Below are positions 1 to 8,179 of a stretch of 39,200 nt of DNA, piece after piece. Source of the stretch: Reyranella sp. (GTDB lineage: Bacteria; Pseudomonadota; Alphaproteobacteria; Reyranellales; Reyranellaceae); contig JALHMO010000057.1 in NCBI GenBank assembly GCA_022844015.1, positions 1-39,200 of the forward strand. Reading direction: 5' to 3'. Within the stretch, counting starts at the first letter, position 1. Each line of letters opens with the position of its first letter. The notes under the pieces are model-generated. The model was given only the letters and a program-made list of their open reading frames with translations, was not told where the DNA came from and searched no databases. The position numbers were made by a program, and so were the translations under genes.

Positions 1-43
1 CGCCCGTCTTAATCGCGTCCGTTTGTTCTGGGGGAAGCTCTCG

Positions 44-874
44 ATGTTCAAGTCGATCCTGGCCGTGTCGGAAGGCGGCCCCGACGCCGCCATGTCGTTC
101 AAGCTCGCCGCGCGGGTGGCGGGGCTGTTCGACGGCGCGGTGGACGCCCTTCATCTGCCGGTCGGTCCGGCGGGCGGCATGGTCGGCGGTCTGGCGATGA
201 GCGGCGAGGCCATGCCGCTGATCATGAACCTCGACGACGAGCGACTCGAGGAGCGCGCCAGGGAAAGCGAGCGCGCCTACAAGGAGCTGGTCGAGCCGGT
301 GAAAGGGGCGACCTTCACGGCGGCCAAGACCGCGACGCTCGATACGCTGGTGGCGATGGGCCGCTGTTCCGACTTGCTGGTGCTGGGCCGGCCGGGCGCC
401 GATCCGGAGAACGTGGCGCCCGCCACCGTCGAGGCGGCGATCCACGAGTGCGCACGCGCGGTCATGATCGCGCCGCCCAATCTCGGCGAGGGAGCATTCG
501 AATCGGTGATCGTCGCCTGGAACGGCAGCTTTCAGGCCGCGCGCGCCGTCGAGTACGCCTTGCCGTTCCTCGCCAAGGCGAAGGAGATCACCATCCTGGT
601 CGCCGGCAGCACGGCCGACGATGTCGGCGCCCCCTATCTCGCGCGCAATCTCGGCCGGCATGGCCTCGAGACGACGATCGACGCGATCGACCCCGGCGCG
701 GTCTCGGCGCGCGCCCGCGGTCGCGCCCTGCTCGACTACACGCATGGCAAGGGATCGAGCCTGCTGGTGATGGGCGCCTATGGCCGCGGTCAGGTGCTGA
801 GCTTCCTCGGCATGGGAGGCGCCACCGCCAAGGTGATTTCGTCCTGCCGCGTGCCTCTCTTGATGGCACACTAG
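44..874 (+). CDS. Tandem universal stress protein (UspA-like, two domains)
   Basis: The 276-residue product is about twice the size of a single Usp domain. Domain 1 (about residues 1-145) starts MFKSILAVSEGG, the usual first strand of the fold. Domain 2 (about 150-276) restarts with FESVIVAWNGS and ends with a glycine-rich stretch, MGAYGRGQVLSFLGMGG, in the place of the family's nucleotide-binding loop (G-x2-G-x9-G). Tandem Usp proteins are soluble cytoplasmic proteins tied to stress survival; the target here is unknown. I chose the ATG at 44 rather than the in-frame ATG at 23 because GGGGGAAG lies just upstream of it and because the fold begins there. It stands alone: the next gene is convergent and ends 4 bases away. 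Family assignment is firm; any specific role is not shown. Confidence 0.9.
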   Translation: MFKSILAVSEGGPDAAMSFKLAARVAGLFDGAVDALHLPVGPAGGMVGGLAMSGEAMPLIMNLDDERLEERARESERAYKELVEPVKGATFTAAKTATLDTLVAMGRCSDLLVLGRPGADPENVAPATVEAAIHECARAVMIAPPNLGEGAFESVIVAWNGSFQAARAVEYALPFLAKAKEITILVAGSTADDVGAPYLARNLGRHGLETTIDAIDPGAVSARARGRALLDYTHGKGSSLLVMGAYGRGQVLSFLGMGGATAKVISSCRVPLLMAH

Positions 875-878
875 TCGG

Positions 879-2315
879 CTAGGGGCAGGCGCCGGCGGCC
901 TGGGTGACGACGTCGGGGTCGCTGCAGGCGCTGCAGGCGTTGCCGTAGGTCCGACTGGTGCCGTCGCGGCGCAAGCCGCAGGCTGGCCGATAGTCGCGCG
1001 TGCACATCTGCGGCCGCGGGTCGGCGCACGGGCCGCCGGCGACCGGAAGCGACTCCGGTGCCAGCTCCGCCTTGGTCATCACGAAGCGGAAGGGTTGGGC
1101 ACGGTAGTCGCTCAGCGAGCCGATGATGGCGATCTTCGACCCGACCGCCGGCAACGGCGCGAGCGGCCACGCCATGACGATGTGCAGATCGGCGATGTTC
1201 GCGGCCTGCGCCACGTCGGTGATCGCCGCCTCGAGGACATCGGGCGTCGCGCTGATGACCTTGACCTGAATCTTGAGCCGGGTGTGCTCGCCCTGCCGCT
1301 CGGTAATCGCCTTCCACACCTTCTCCGCGGCCGCCTTGTTGGCGGGCGACACGTCGCGATGACGAAGCACCAGTGCCCAGTCGGTGAACGAGAGCGAGCT
1401 CGGGTCGTGCTCCTCGACCACGACGAGGGCCGCCTCGGCCGGCGACAGGGCGCGCGGGATCGACTTGACGAAATTCGCAGGCGGCGCGCGCTCGTTGCCC
1501 GCGGCGCGCACCAGGATCTCGGTCCAGCCCTCCTCGCTGCCTCGATAGATGCGGTAGCGCGAGAGGACATAGCGCTCGATGTCGGCGGCGGCGGCATCGC
1601 TCTTGGCGGCGCGGGCGATGGCGATCGACCGCGCTCCGTACCAGAAGCCCAGCGCATCGAGCGGCGTGCCCTCGAGCTGCGACACCGCCAGCTGGTAGAC
1701 ATCCTGGAAATTGTCGGGCTCGGCGGCGACGGCGACGCGATAGTGACGGCGCGCCTTCTCGTAGTCCTTGGCTTGCAGCGCCGCATAGCCCAGGGCACCG
1801 TTGAACACCGCGCCCATCTGCTCCTTGATGCGGGCGAATGCCTCGTCGGTCAGCAGCACCGGCCTCTGCCACCTGGTCAGGGCGGCCAGCCCGCGCTCGG
1901 CCGCCTCGACCATCGGCGCCATCGCCGCCTTGTCGCCCTGCGCCGCCTTGGCGCGCCCGACGAAGACGCGATTGGCGAGCGCCCGCACGTTGTCGGGGTT
2001 GATCTGCAGCAGCTTGGCGCTGATCTCGTCGGCCTTGGCGGGCTGGCCGGCGGCCTGCCAGGCCGCCACCGCCTGCTCGTAGGCCTCGAGCTTCAGCACG
2101 CTGTTGGGGTACCAGCGGATGAACACGTCCAATGCACTCGCACGCTTGACGGGATCCTTGGTGCTGATCGCTGCCATGTAGCTGTCGTACTCGGCGGGAA
2201 TCGCGAAATCGCTGCGATTCTGGGCCGAAAGCTCCGCCGAACCGCCGGCAATGGCCACCAACACGGCAAGAACGAGAGAGCGGACAATTGCCACCGCTGC
2301 TGCAACTCCTTTCAT
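879..2315 (-). CDS. Secreted TPR-repeat protein with C-terminal Kazal-like domain
   Basis: The 478-residue protein starts with a hydrophobic signal-like segment (about residues 5-30, ending near ELSAQ), so it is probably exported. Residues about 35-260 are helical with TPR character, for example ALQAKDYEKARRHYRVAVAA followed by EPDNF. A less recognisable beta-rich part follows. The last 50 residues carry six cysteines in the order expected of a Kazal-type protease inhibitor (C-x5-C-x7-C-x14-C-x2-C-x12-C), including TYGNAC, which matches the family's TYxNxC core. The start at 2315 places the signal segment at the N terminus; the frame extends 126 bases further upstream but would run into the divergent promoter region. 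It is transcribed away from the RND efflux pair at 2399. A periplasmic scaffold with protease-inhibitor-like tail is inference; inhibition itself is not shown. Confidence 0.75.
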   Translation of the reverse strand: MKGVAAAVAIVRSLVLAVLVAIAGGSAELSAQNRSDFAIPAEYDSYMAAISTKDPVKRASALDVFIRWYPNSVLKLEAYEQAVAAWQAAGQPAKADEISAKLLQINPDNVRALANRVFVGRAKAAQGDKAAMAPMVEAAERGLAALTRWQRPVLLTDEAFARIKEQMGAVFNGALGYAALQAKDYEKARRHYRVAVAAEPDNFQDVYQLAVSQLEGTPLDALGFWYGARSIAIARAAKSDAAAADIERYVLSRYRIYRGSEEGWTEILVRAAGNERAPPANFVKSIPRALSPAEAALVVVEEHDPSSLSFTDWALVLRHRDVSPANKAAAEKVWKAITERQGEHTRLKIQVKVISATPDVLEAAITDVAQAANIADLHIVMAWPLAPLPAVGSKIAIIGSLSDYRAQPFRFVMTKAELAPESLPVAGGPCADPRPQMCTRDYRPACGLRRDGTSRTYGNACSACSDPDVVTQAAGACP

Positions 2316-2398
2316 CGTGACGATCGGGAAATACCGTGACCGTACAGTCGAACTAAGGCAGTCTCCGGGAAGGTTACGGACGAGCGGGGACGAAGACA

Positions 2399-3526
2399 AT
2401 GCGTGAGCGGCGCTCATTTGTATTTGCGCTGGTCGCGGCAATCCTGCTGACGGCGCTCGCCGGGGGTCGTGCCGGCGCCCAGCAAGGCGCGCCGCCGCCC
2501 GCCGTTCTGGTCCAGGCGGCGGAGAGCGTGCCGATCGCCGACCAGTTCGAGTTCATCGGCCGCGCCGCCGCCGTCGACAAGGTCGAGCTGCGGGCGCGGG
2601 TCAAGGGCTTTCTCGGCCCGCGGCTGTTTGCCGACGGCGACCAGGTCAAGAAGGATCAGGTCGTCTTCACCATCGAGCGCGATCCCTACCAGGCGACCGT
2701 CGACCAGAAGATCGCCCAGCGCGACGCCGCCCGCGCTGCGCTCACCAACGCCGAGCTGCAGCTCAGGCGGGCCTCCGAGCTCTTGCGCACCAACACCGGC
2801 ACGCAGGCGACCTACGACCAGCGGCTGAGCGAGCAGCTGCAGGCCAAGGCGCAGCTCGAGGATGCCGGCGCCCAGCTGCGCGACGCCGAGATCCAGCTCT
2901 CCTACACCGAGATCAAGTCGCCGATCGACGGCCGCATCGGCCGCGCCGCGTTCTCGCCCGGCAACATCGTCGGGCCCGACAGCGGCGTGCTGGCTACCGT
3001 GGTGAGCGAGAAGCCGATCCGGGTGCTGTTCCCGGTGACCCAGCGCGAGTTCCTCGAGGCGCGCCGCGACAAGGCGCAGGGTGATCCGCTGATCGTGCGC
3101 CTGCGGCTGGCCGACGGCGCCATCTACGACGAGAAGGGCGAGCTCGACTTCATCGACGTCACGGTCGACCCCAAGACCGACGGCCAGATCGTGCGCGCCA
3201 CCTTCCCCAACAAGGAAGGCTTCCTGACCGACGGGCAGACCGTGCGGGTGATCCTGGAGTCCGAGAAGCCGCAGACCGTGGTCGCCGTGCCGCAGCAGGC
3301 GATCGCTCTCGACCAGACCGGCCCGTACCTCTTCGTGGTCGACGACAAGAACGTGGTCGAGCTGCGGCGCGTCAAGACGGGGGTGGCGCGGAACGGGCTG
3401 CTCGCCGTCACCGAAGGGCTGAAACCGGGCGACAAGGTCATCGTCCAGGGCCAGCAGCGGGTGCGCCAGGGCATGACCGTGGCGCCCTCGACAGCGCCGC
3501 CGCTCAGCGCGACCAAGAAGCTCTGA
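2399..3526 (+). CDS. RND efflux periplasmic adaptor (MexA/AcrA family)
   Basis: A 375-residue membrane-fusion protein. An N-terminal hydrophobic segment (about residues 7-28) reads as a signal peptide or lipid-anchor region. Next come a biotinyl-lipoyl-like half (VELRARVKGFLGPRLFADGD), a long alpha-helical hairpin (about residues 95-170, rich in A, Q, L and R), the second lipoyl half (YTEIKSPIDGRIGRAAFSPG), then beta-barrel and membrane-proximal domains. The usual job is to link an inner-membrane RND pump to an outer-membrane channel for export of drugs or other small molecules. The gene sits 4 bases before the pump gene, so the two are co-transcribed. No TolC/OprM-type channel gene is in the window, so a channel must be encoded elsewhere. 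Substrate cannot be read from sequence. Confidence 0.93.
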   Translation: MRERRSFVFALVAAILLTALAGGRAGAQQGAPPPAVLVQAAESVPIADQFEFIGRAAAVDKVELRARVKGFLGPRLFADGDQVKKDQVVFTIERDPYQATVDQKIAQRDAARAALTNAELQLRRASELLRTNTGTQATYDQRLSEQLQAKAQLEDAGAQLRDAEIQLSYTEIKSPIDGRIGRAAFSPGNIVGPDSGVLATVVSEKPIRVLFPVTQREFLEARRDKAQGDPLIVRLRLADGAIYDEKGELDFIDVTVDPKTDGQIVRATFPNKEGFLTDGQTVRVILESEKPQTVVAVPQQAIALDQTGPYLFVVDDKNVVELRRVKTGVARNGLLAVTEGLKPGDKVIVQGQQRVRQGMTVAPSTAPPLSATKKL

Positions 3527-3530
3527 TCCT

Positions 3531-6500
3531 ATGACCATCTCGTCGCTGTTCATCCGCCGGCCGCGGCTGGCCTTCGTCGTCTCCACGGTCATCACGATTG
3601 CCGGCCTGCTGGCGCTGACCGCCCTGCCGGTCGCCCAGTTTCCCGACATCGTGCCGCCGCAGGTCCGCGTCACCGCCACCTACCCGGGCGCCTCGGCGCA
3701 GGCGGTCGAGGAGAGCGTCGCCCAGGTAATCGAGGGGCAGGTCAACGGCGTCGAGCGCATGATCTACATGAAGTCGACCTCGGGCGGCGACGGCAGCTAT
3801 GCGCTGACCATCAGCTTCGAGGTCGGCTCCAACCCCGACCTCAACACCGTCAACGTCACCAACCGCGTCAACCAGGTGCTGGCCCTGCTGCCGCCCGAGG
3901 TCCAGCGGCTCGGCGTCACCACCAAGAAGCAGTCCTCGGCGCTGCTGCAGGTCGTCGCGGTCTACTCGCCCAAGGGCACGCGCGACGGGCTGTTCCTGTC
4001 CAACTTCTCGACCATCACCCTGCTCGACACGCTGCGCCGCGTGCCGGGCGTCGGCGATGCCACGCTGTTCGGCGCGCTCGACTACTCGATGCGCGTCTGG
4101 CTGAACCTCGACCGCATGTCGAGCCTCGACATCACCGCCAACGAGGTGGTGAAGGCGGTGCAGGCGCAGAACATTCAGGCCGCGGTCGGCCTGGTCGGCG
4201 CCGCGCCGCTGCTCGACGACGTCGGCTTCCAGCTCAACATCACCACGCAAGGCCGCCTCACGACGGTGGGCGAGTTCGAGAACATCGTGGTGCGCGCCCA
4301 GCCCGATGGCGCGCTGGTGCGCATCAAGGACATCGCCCGCGTCGAGCTCGGCGCCAAGACGAGCGATTCGCTCGGCCGCTACAACGGCAAGCCGGCCGCC
4401 GGCATCCAGGTCTACCAGCTGCCTGGCGCCAATGCGCTGGCCACCGCCAAGGGCGTGCGTCAGGCGCTGAAGGACCTCGAGCCGCGCTTCCCCGACGACG
4501 TCGCCTACGACGTCATGTACGACACCACCGTGTTCGTCGAGGCCACGATCGAGAGCGTGATCCACACGCTGATCGAGGCCTTCGTGCTGGTGGCCATCGT
4601 GGTCTTCGTCTTCCTGGGCAACCTCCGCGCCACCCTGATCCCGATCATCGCCGTGCCGGTAGCCCTGATCGGCACCTTCGCCGTCATGCTGGCGATGGGA
4701 TTCTCGGCCAACACGATCTCGCTGCTCGCCCTGGTGCTGGCGATCGGCATCGTGGTCGACGACGCGATCGTGGTGGTCGAGGCGGTCGAGCACATCCTCG
4801 AGCACGAGCCCGAGCTCACGCCCGCCCAGGCGACGGAGAAGGCGATGACCCAGGTCACCGGCCCGATCATCGCCATAACCCTGGTGCTCTTGTCGGTGTT
4901 CATCCCGACGGCCTTCATTCCCGGCATCACCGGCCAGCTCTACCAGCAGTTCGCCGTCGCCGTGTCGGTGTCGATGGTGATCTCGGCGATCAACGCGCTG
5001 TCGCTGTCGCCGGCGCTGTGCTCGCTGATCCTGCGCCATCGCAAGAAGCCGCGCGGCGTCATGGCGTGGCTGCAGAACGGCATCGACAAGAGCCGCGACG
5101 GCTATGTCCGGCTGGTGACGCCGCTCGCCCGGCGCGGCTTCATCGCCCTCCTGCTGGTCGGCGGCTTCATCCTGGCGACCGGCGGCATCGGCAGCCTGGT
5201 GCCGTCGGGCTTCCTGCCCGACGAGGACCAGGGCGCCTTCATGGCCGAGTTGCAGCTGCCCGATGCCGCCTCGACCAACCGCACGCTGGCCTCGATCCAG
5301 GAGGTCGAGGAGAAGATCATCGGCAAGCCGTGGCTGCAGAGCGTCTTCACGGTCAGCGGCTACAGCCTGCTCGACGGGCTCAACCTGCCCAACCGCGCCC
5401 TGGTCGTGGCCGGCCTCAAGCCGTTCGCCGAGCGCAAGGACAGGTCGCTCTCGGTGTTCTATGCGCTGGAGGAGATGAACAAGGCGTTCGCCCAGATCGC
5501 CTCGGCCAATGTCTTCGCCTTCAACCTGCCGCCGATCATGGGGCTGGGCAACTCATCGGGCTTCGAGTTCGTGGTGCAATCGCTGGCCGGCGCGCCGCCG
5601 GTCGATCTTGCCGCGGTGGCGCGCGGCATGATGGTCGCGGCCCAGCAGGTGCCGCAGCTTGCCGGCGTGTTCACGACCTACGCCGCCTCGACGCCACAGA
5701 TCAACCTCAAGCTCGACCGCGAGCGCGCCCAGGCGCTGGGCGTGTCGATCTCCGACATCTTCTCGGCAATGCAGACGACGCTGGGCGGCAGCTACACCAA
5801 CGATTTCAACCTGTTCGGCCGCACCTGGCAGGTCAAGGTCCAGGCCGATGCGGCGGATCGCAGCAACGTCAACGATGTGTTCCGCGTCCGCATCCGCTCG
5901 TCGAACGGCGAGCTGGTGCCCTTGCAGGCGGTGGCCAATATCGAGCTGATCACGGCGCCGTCCTCGATCGTGCGCTACAACAACCTGCGCTCGGTCGTGG
6001 TGAACGGCGCGCCGGCGCCCGGCTTCTCGACCGGCCAGGCGATCGCCGCCATGGAGGAGCTCGCGCGGACGACGCTGCCGACAGGCTACGGCTACGAATG
6101 GACCGGCACGGCGCTGCAGGAGAAGGCGGCGAGCGGCCAGACCGGCTTCATCCTGGCGCTGGCCGTGGTGTTCGCCTACCTGTTCCTGGTCGGCCTCTAC
6201 GAGAGCACGGCCATCCCGATCGCCGCGCTGCTGTCGGTCGTGGTCGGCCTGTTCGGCGCCATGACCGCACTGTTCCTGTCCGGCCTCGACAACAACATCT
6301 TCGCCCAGATCGGCATCGTCGTGCTGATCGCGCTGGCCGCCAAGAACGCCATCCTGATCATCGAGTTCGCCATGGCGGAGCGCGCCAATGGCAAGGACAT
6401 CGTGACGGCAGCGACCACCGCGGCCGGCCTGCGCTTCCGCGCCGTGATGATGACGTCGTTCGCCTTCATCTTGGGCTTGGTGCCGCTGGTCATCGCCTCC

Positions 6501-6671
6501 GGCGCCGGCGCCGCCACCCAGCGCGCCGTCGGCACCGCCGTGTTCGGCGGCATGATCGCGGCCTCCATGCTCGGCATCTTCGTCATCCCCGGCCTCTACG
6601 TCGCTTTCCAGACCCTGCGCGAGAAGCTCAAGAGCCTGGGTCGCAAGCCGCCAGCCGAGCCGAAGGCCTGA
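3531..6671 (+). CDS. RND multidrug efflux pump, inner-membrane subunit (AcrB/MexB-like, HAE1)
   Basis: At 1046 residues this has the normal length for an HAE1-type RND transporter with 12 membrane segments and two large periplasmic loops. It begins with the family's cytoplasmic helix and first segment (SSLFIRRPRLAFVVSTVIT). The proton-relay acidic pair appears in GIVVDDAIVVVE (segment 4), and the matching lysine of segment 10 in LAAKNAILIIEFA, so the proton pathway looks intact. The protein exports hydrophobic or amphipathic compounds using the proton gradient, as a trimer docked to the adaptor encoded just upstream. The C terminus (KSLGRKPPAEPKA) is basic and cytoplasmic. No TetR- or MarR-type regulator gene is next to it; the divergent neighbour is the TPR/Kazal protein. 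Confidence 0.95.
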   Translation: MTISSLFIRRPRLAFVVSTVITIAGLLALTALPVAQFPDIVPPQVRVTATYPGASAQAVEESVAQVIEGQVNGVERMIYMKSTSGGDGSYALTISFEVGSNPDLNTVNVTNRVNQVLALLPPEVQRLGVTTKKQSSALLQVVAVYSPKGTRDGLFLSNFSTITLLDTLRRVPGVGDATLFGALDYSMRVWLNLDRMSSLDITANEVVKAVQAQNIQAAVGLVGAAPLLDDVGFQLNITTQGRLTTVGEFENIVVRAQPDGALVRIKDIARVELGAKTSDSLGRYNGKPAAGIQVYQLPGANALATAKGVRQALKDLEPRFPDDVAYDVMYDTTVFVEATIESVIHTLIEAFVLVAIVVFVFLGNLRATLIPIIAVPVALIGTFAVMLAMGFSANTISLLALVLAIGIVVDDAIVVVEAVEHILEHEPELTPAQATEKAMTQVTGPIIAITLVLLSVFIPTAFIPGITGQLYQQFAVAVSVSMVISAINALSLSPALCSLILRHRKKPRGVMAWLQNGIDKSRDGYVRLVTPLARRGFIALLLVGGFILATGGIGSLVPSGFLPDEDQGAFMAELQLPDAASTNRTLASIQEVEEKIIGKPWLQSVFTVSGYSLLDGLNLPNRALVVAGLKPFAERKDRSLSVFYALEEMNKAFAQIASANVFAFNLPPIMGLGNSSGFEFVVQSLAGAPPVDLAAVARGMMVAAQQVPQLAGVFTTYAASTPQINLKLDRERAQALGVSISDIFSAMQTTLGGSYTNDFNLFGRTWQVKVQADAADRSNVNDVFRVRIRSSNGELVPLQAVANIELITAPSSIVRYNNLRSVVVNGAPAPGFSTGQAIAAMEELARTTLPTGYGYEWTGTALQEKAASGQTGFILALAVVFAYLFLVGLYESTAIPIAALLSVVVGLFGAMTALFLSGLDNNIFAQIGIVVLIALAAKNAILIIEFAMAERANGKDIVTAATTAAGLRFRAVMMTSFAFILGLVPLVIASGAGAATQRAVGTAVFGGMIAASMLGIFVIPGLYVAFQTLREKLKSLGRKPPAEPKA

Positions 6672-6768
6672 CAACGGCGCAACGCTCTTCCCCTCCTCGG
6701 CTTCGCCGGACTCCCGACAGGCGTATCATCGCTCGCGTTGATGACACGAGCCGAACGGGAGTGCACAG

Positions 6769-7187
6769 ATGACCTTGAAGATCGAACGATTCCAGCCCGA
6801 AGGAATGAATGTCAGGATGTCCCATGGGCAGCCTTCTTATTCACACGTCGTGGCGATCAGCGGTACCGGCAAGATCGTCTACACCGCGGGGCAGCTTGTG
6901 CCCGAGACATCGACGGCAATTGCGTCGGCAAGGGCGATATGCGCGCCCAGATGGAGCAGACCTTCCAGAACCTCGACCGATGCCTCAGGGCCGCTGGCGC
7001 GACTTGGGCGGACGTGGTGAAGACCAACACCTTCGTCACCGACTTCGACGAATTCCAGAAGTGCGGCGACATTCGCATGCGTTACCTGGGTGTCGCCACC
7101 CCGACCAGCACGACGGTCGGCGTCACGCGGCTCGCGGGCCCCGACTTCATGATCGAGATCGAGGCCGTGGCCGTCGTCAATTCGTGA
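6769..7187 (+). pseudogene. RidA family protein, frameshifted
   Basis: RidA (YjgF/YER057c/UK114) proteins are small trimeric enamine/imine deaminases that clear reactive intermediates of PLP enzymes. Here the coding sequence is split. From the ATG at 6769, with GGGAG upstream, the frame reads RidA-like up to KIVYTAGQL. It then loses homology and runs to a stop at 7020. The rest (ARDIDGNCVGKGD, then MEQTFQNLDRCLRAAGA, then VGVTRLAGPDFMIEIEAVAV) is in another frame that ends at 7187. The switch lies at about 6898-6900, where one missing base, or two extra, breaks the frame. Joined, the product would be about 139 residues, a normal RidA size, with the conserved ending largely intact. Either this is a recent inactivation or a sequencing error. 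The conserved Arg of the active site lies in the region I cannot confirm. Confidence 0.8.
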
Positions 7188-7203
7188 GGCGGTTCGGCGC
7201 TGC

Positions 7204-7427
7204 GAGCGCGCCACTCATTGGCGCTAACTTTGGTCGAAAGCCCAAACAAAACCTCATCCTGAGGAGGCCGCGTAGCGGACGTCTCGAAGGATCGGCCACA
7301 CACGAAATAGCTGGAAGAACAGTGTCGCAGCACCCGCTCTATAGTCGACCCTTCGAGACGCGGCCCTCCGGGCCGCTCCTCAGGGTGAGGTCCCCTTTGT
7401 AGGTTAGCGCCAAAGAGTGGCGCGCTC
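7204..7427. repeat. Family A palindromic element, copy 1 (long loop) with 25-bp outer arms
   Basis: The core is 7252-7390. It opens with CCTCATCCTGAGG and an arm ending in GTCTCGAAGG, and closes with CCTTCGAGACGCGG and CCTCAGGGTGAGG. The central loop is 57 bases between the AAGGA and CCCTT boundaries. Outside the core, 7204-7228 and 7403-7427 form a further inverted repeat of 25 bases with one mismatch (GGCGCTAAC near the inner edge). The element fills the space between the convergent RidA and PNPOx genes. It carries no ORF of note and no transposase, so it is a REP- or MITE-like unit. Confidence 0.88.
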
Positions 7428-7440
7428 CCAGCCATGAGTC

Positions 7441-8049
7441 TCACTCGCCGTTCGGCGTCTTCTGCCGGGGATGGACGACGTCCTTGAAATCGTCGAACCC
7501 CTTCCATGCCGGCTCGGGCGGCTGGTAATCGGGGCGCGGCGCGTACTTCGACGGTTCCTCCGCGCCGGGCGTCACGATGTAGCGCGGGCAGTTGGGGAAG
7601 ATCGCACGTGTCTTGACGCGCACCAGCAGCTGGGCGCCGGCGAAGCGCTGCATCAGCGGATCGTCGCGGCTCACGCGCGCCTGGCCGTTGACCCTGAGGC
7701 GGCGCGGCTTCTCGCCCATGTCGATGAACAGCAGCCCGACCGCGGGATTTGCCAGGATGTTGCCCAGGCTCTTGAACATGCCGTTGCCGTCGTAATCGGG
7801 AAAGGCGATCTCGTCGGGCGCGATCACCCGCACGAAGCCCGGCGCGCCGCCCTTGAAGGAACAGTCCGGCTGGCCGTGCGCATCTGCCGTCGCCAGGAAG
7901 AAGAACATCGCCCCCTCGATGAAGGCCTGGTCCTGCGGCGTGAGCTGGCGCCGCGTCAGCTTCTGCTCGAGCCGGTCGGCGATGCGGCGGCTGTCGAACT
8001 GGTCCTGCAGCGCGCGGTTGCCGTCGTGGAACATGATGGTCTCAGTCAT
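7441..8049 (-). CDS. Pyridoxamine 5'-phosphate oxidase-related FMN-binding protein
   Basis: The 202-residue protein has the split-barrel flavin fold of the PNPOx-like superfamily. After a helical N-terminal part (FDSRRIADRLEQKLTRRQLT), the barrel opens with GAMFFFLATADAHGQPDCSFK, continues through VGLLFIDMGEKPRRLRVNGQ and ends with AIFPNCPRYIV. Homologues bind FMN (some F420 or haem) and act on small substrates; it is unlikely to be the true vitamin B6 enzyme because the context and the C terminus differ. The ATG at 8049 has a strong GGAGGT ribosome site. That site lies inside the Bug-receptor remnant just upstream (8042-8179), so the start of this gene and the end of the remnant overlap. It is probably in one transcript with the VOC gene that starts at 8724. 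Confidence 0.82.
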   Translation of the reverse strand: MTETIMFHDGNRALQDQFDSRRIADRLEQKLTRRQLTPQDQAFIEGAMFFFLATADAHGQPDCSFKGGAPGFVRVIAPDEIAFPDYDGNGMFKSLGNILANPAVGLLFIDMGEKPRRLRVNGQARVSRDDPLMQRFAGAQLLVRVKTRAIFPNCPRYIVTPGAEEPSKYAPRPDYQPPEPAWKGFDDFKDVVHPRQKTPNGE

Positions 8050-8179
8050 GGCCACCTCCGACAAGGCATGAGGGCACGACGATTCGCACCGGCCGGCCGG
8101 GAAAGGGTTGCGCCCGTCCCGCCGTGACCGGGGCGGCGCCCGTCGCATCGGCGAGCAGGGAATGTCGGCGCATCGCCAT
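8042..8179 (-). pseudogene. Remnant of a Bug/TctC tripartite-transporter receptor (N-terminal 45 codons)
   Basis: A 45-codon frame starts with ATG at 8179, overlapping the stop of the VOC gene as TGATG. It encodes a degraded signal-like stretch (MRRHSLLADATGAAPVTAG), then AQPFPGRPVRIVVP and a VGGGHD ending. This order is what Bug-family periplasmic receptors show at their mature N terminus (A-Q-x-x-P-x-R-P-V-R-I-V-V-P, then a glycine-rich loop and D). The frame stops straight after the glycine-rich motif, and the PNPOx gene starts inside its last codons. The other 270 or so residues of a Bug protein are missing. The most likely story is a deletion that removed most of the receptor gene. The similarity covers only about 25 residues, so the call is tentative. 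Confidence 0.55.

Noticed and set aside
5018..6772. Plus-strand ORF of 584 codons inside the RND pump
   Set aside because: Shadow frame of the pump gene, rich in Arg and Gly, no family motif; an effect of high GC.
7441..8049. True pyridoxine/pyridoxamine 5'-phosphate oxidase (PdxH)
   Set aside because: Only the split-barrel fold is shared; the C-terminal PdxH motif is not seen and the context has no vitamin B6 gene.
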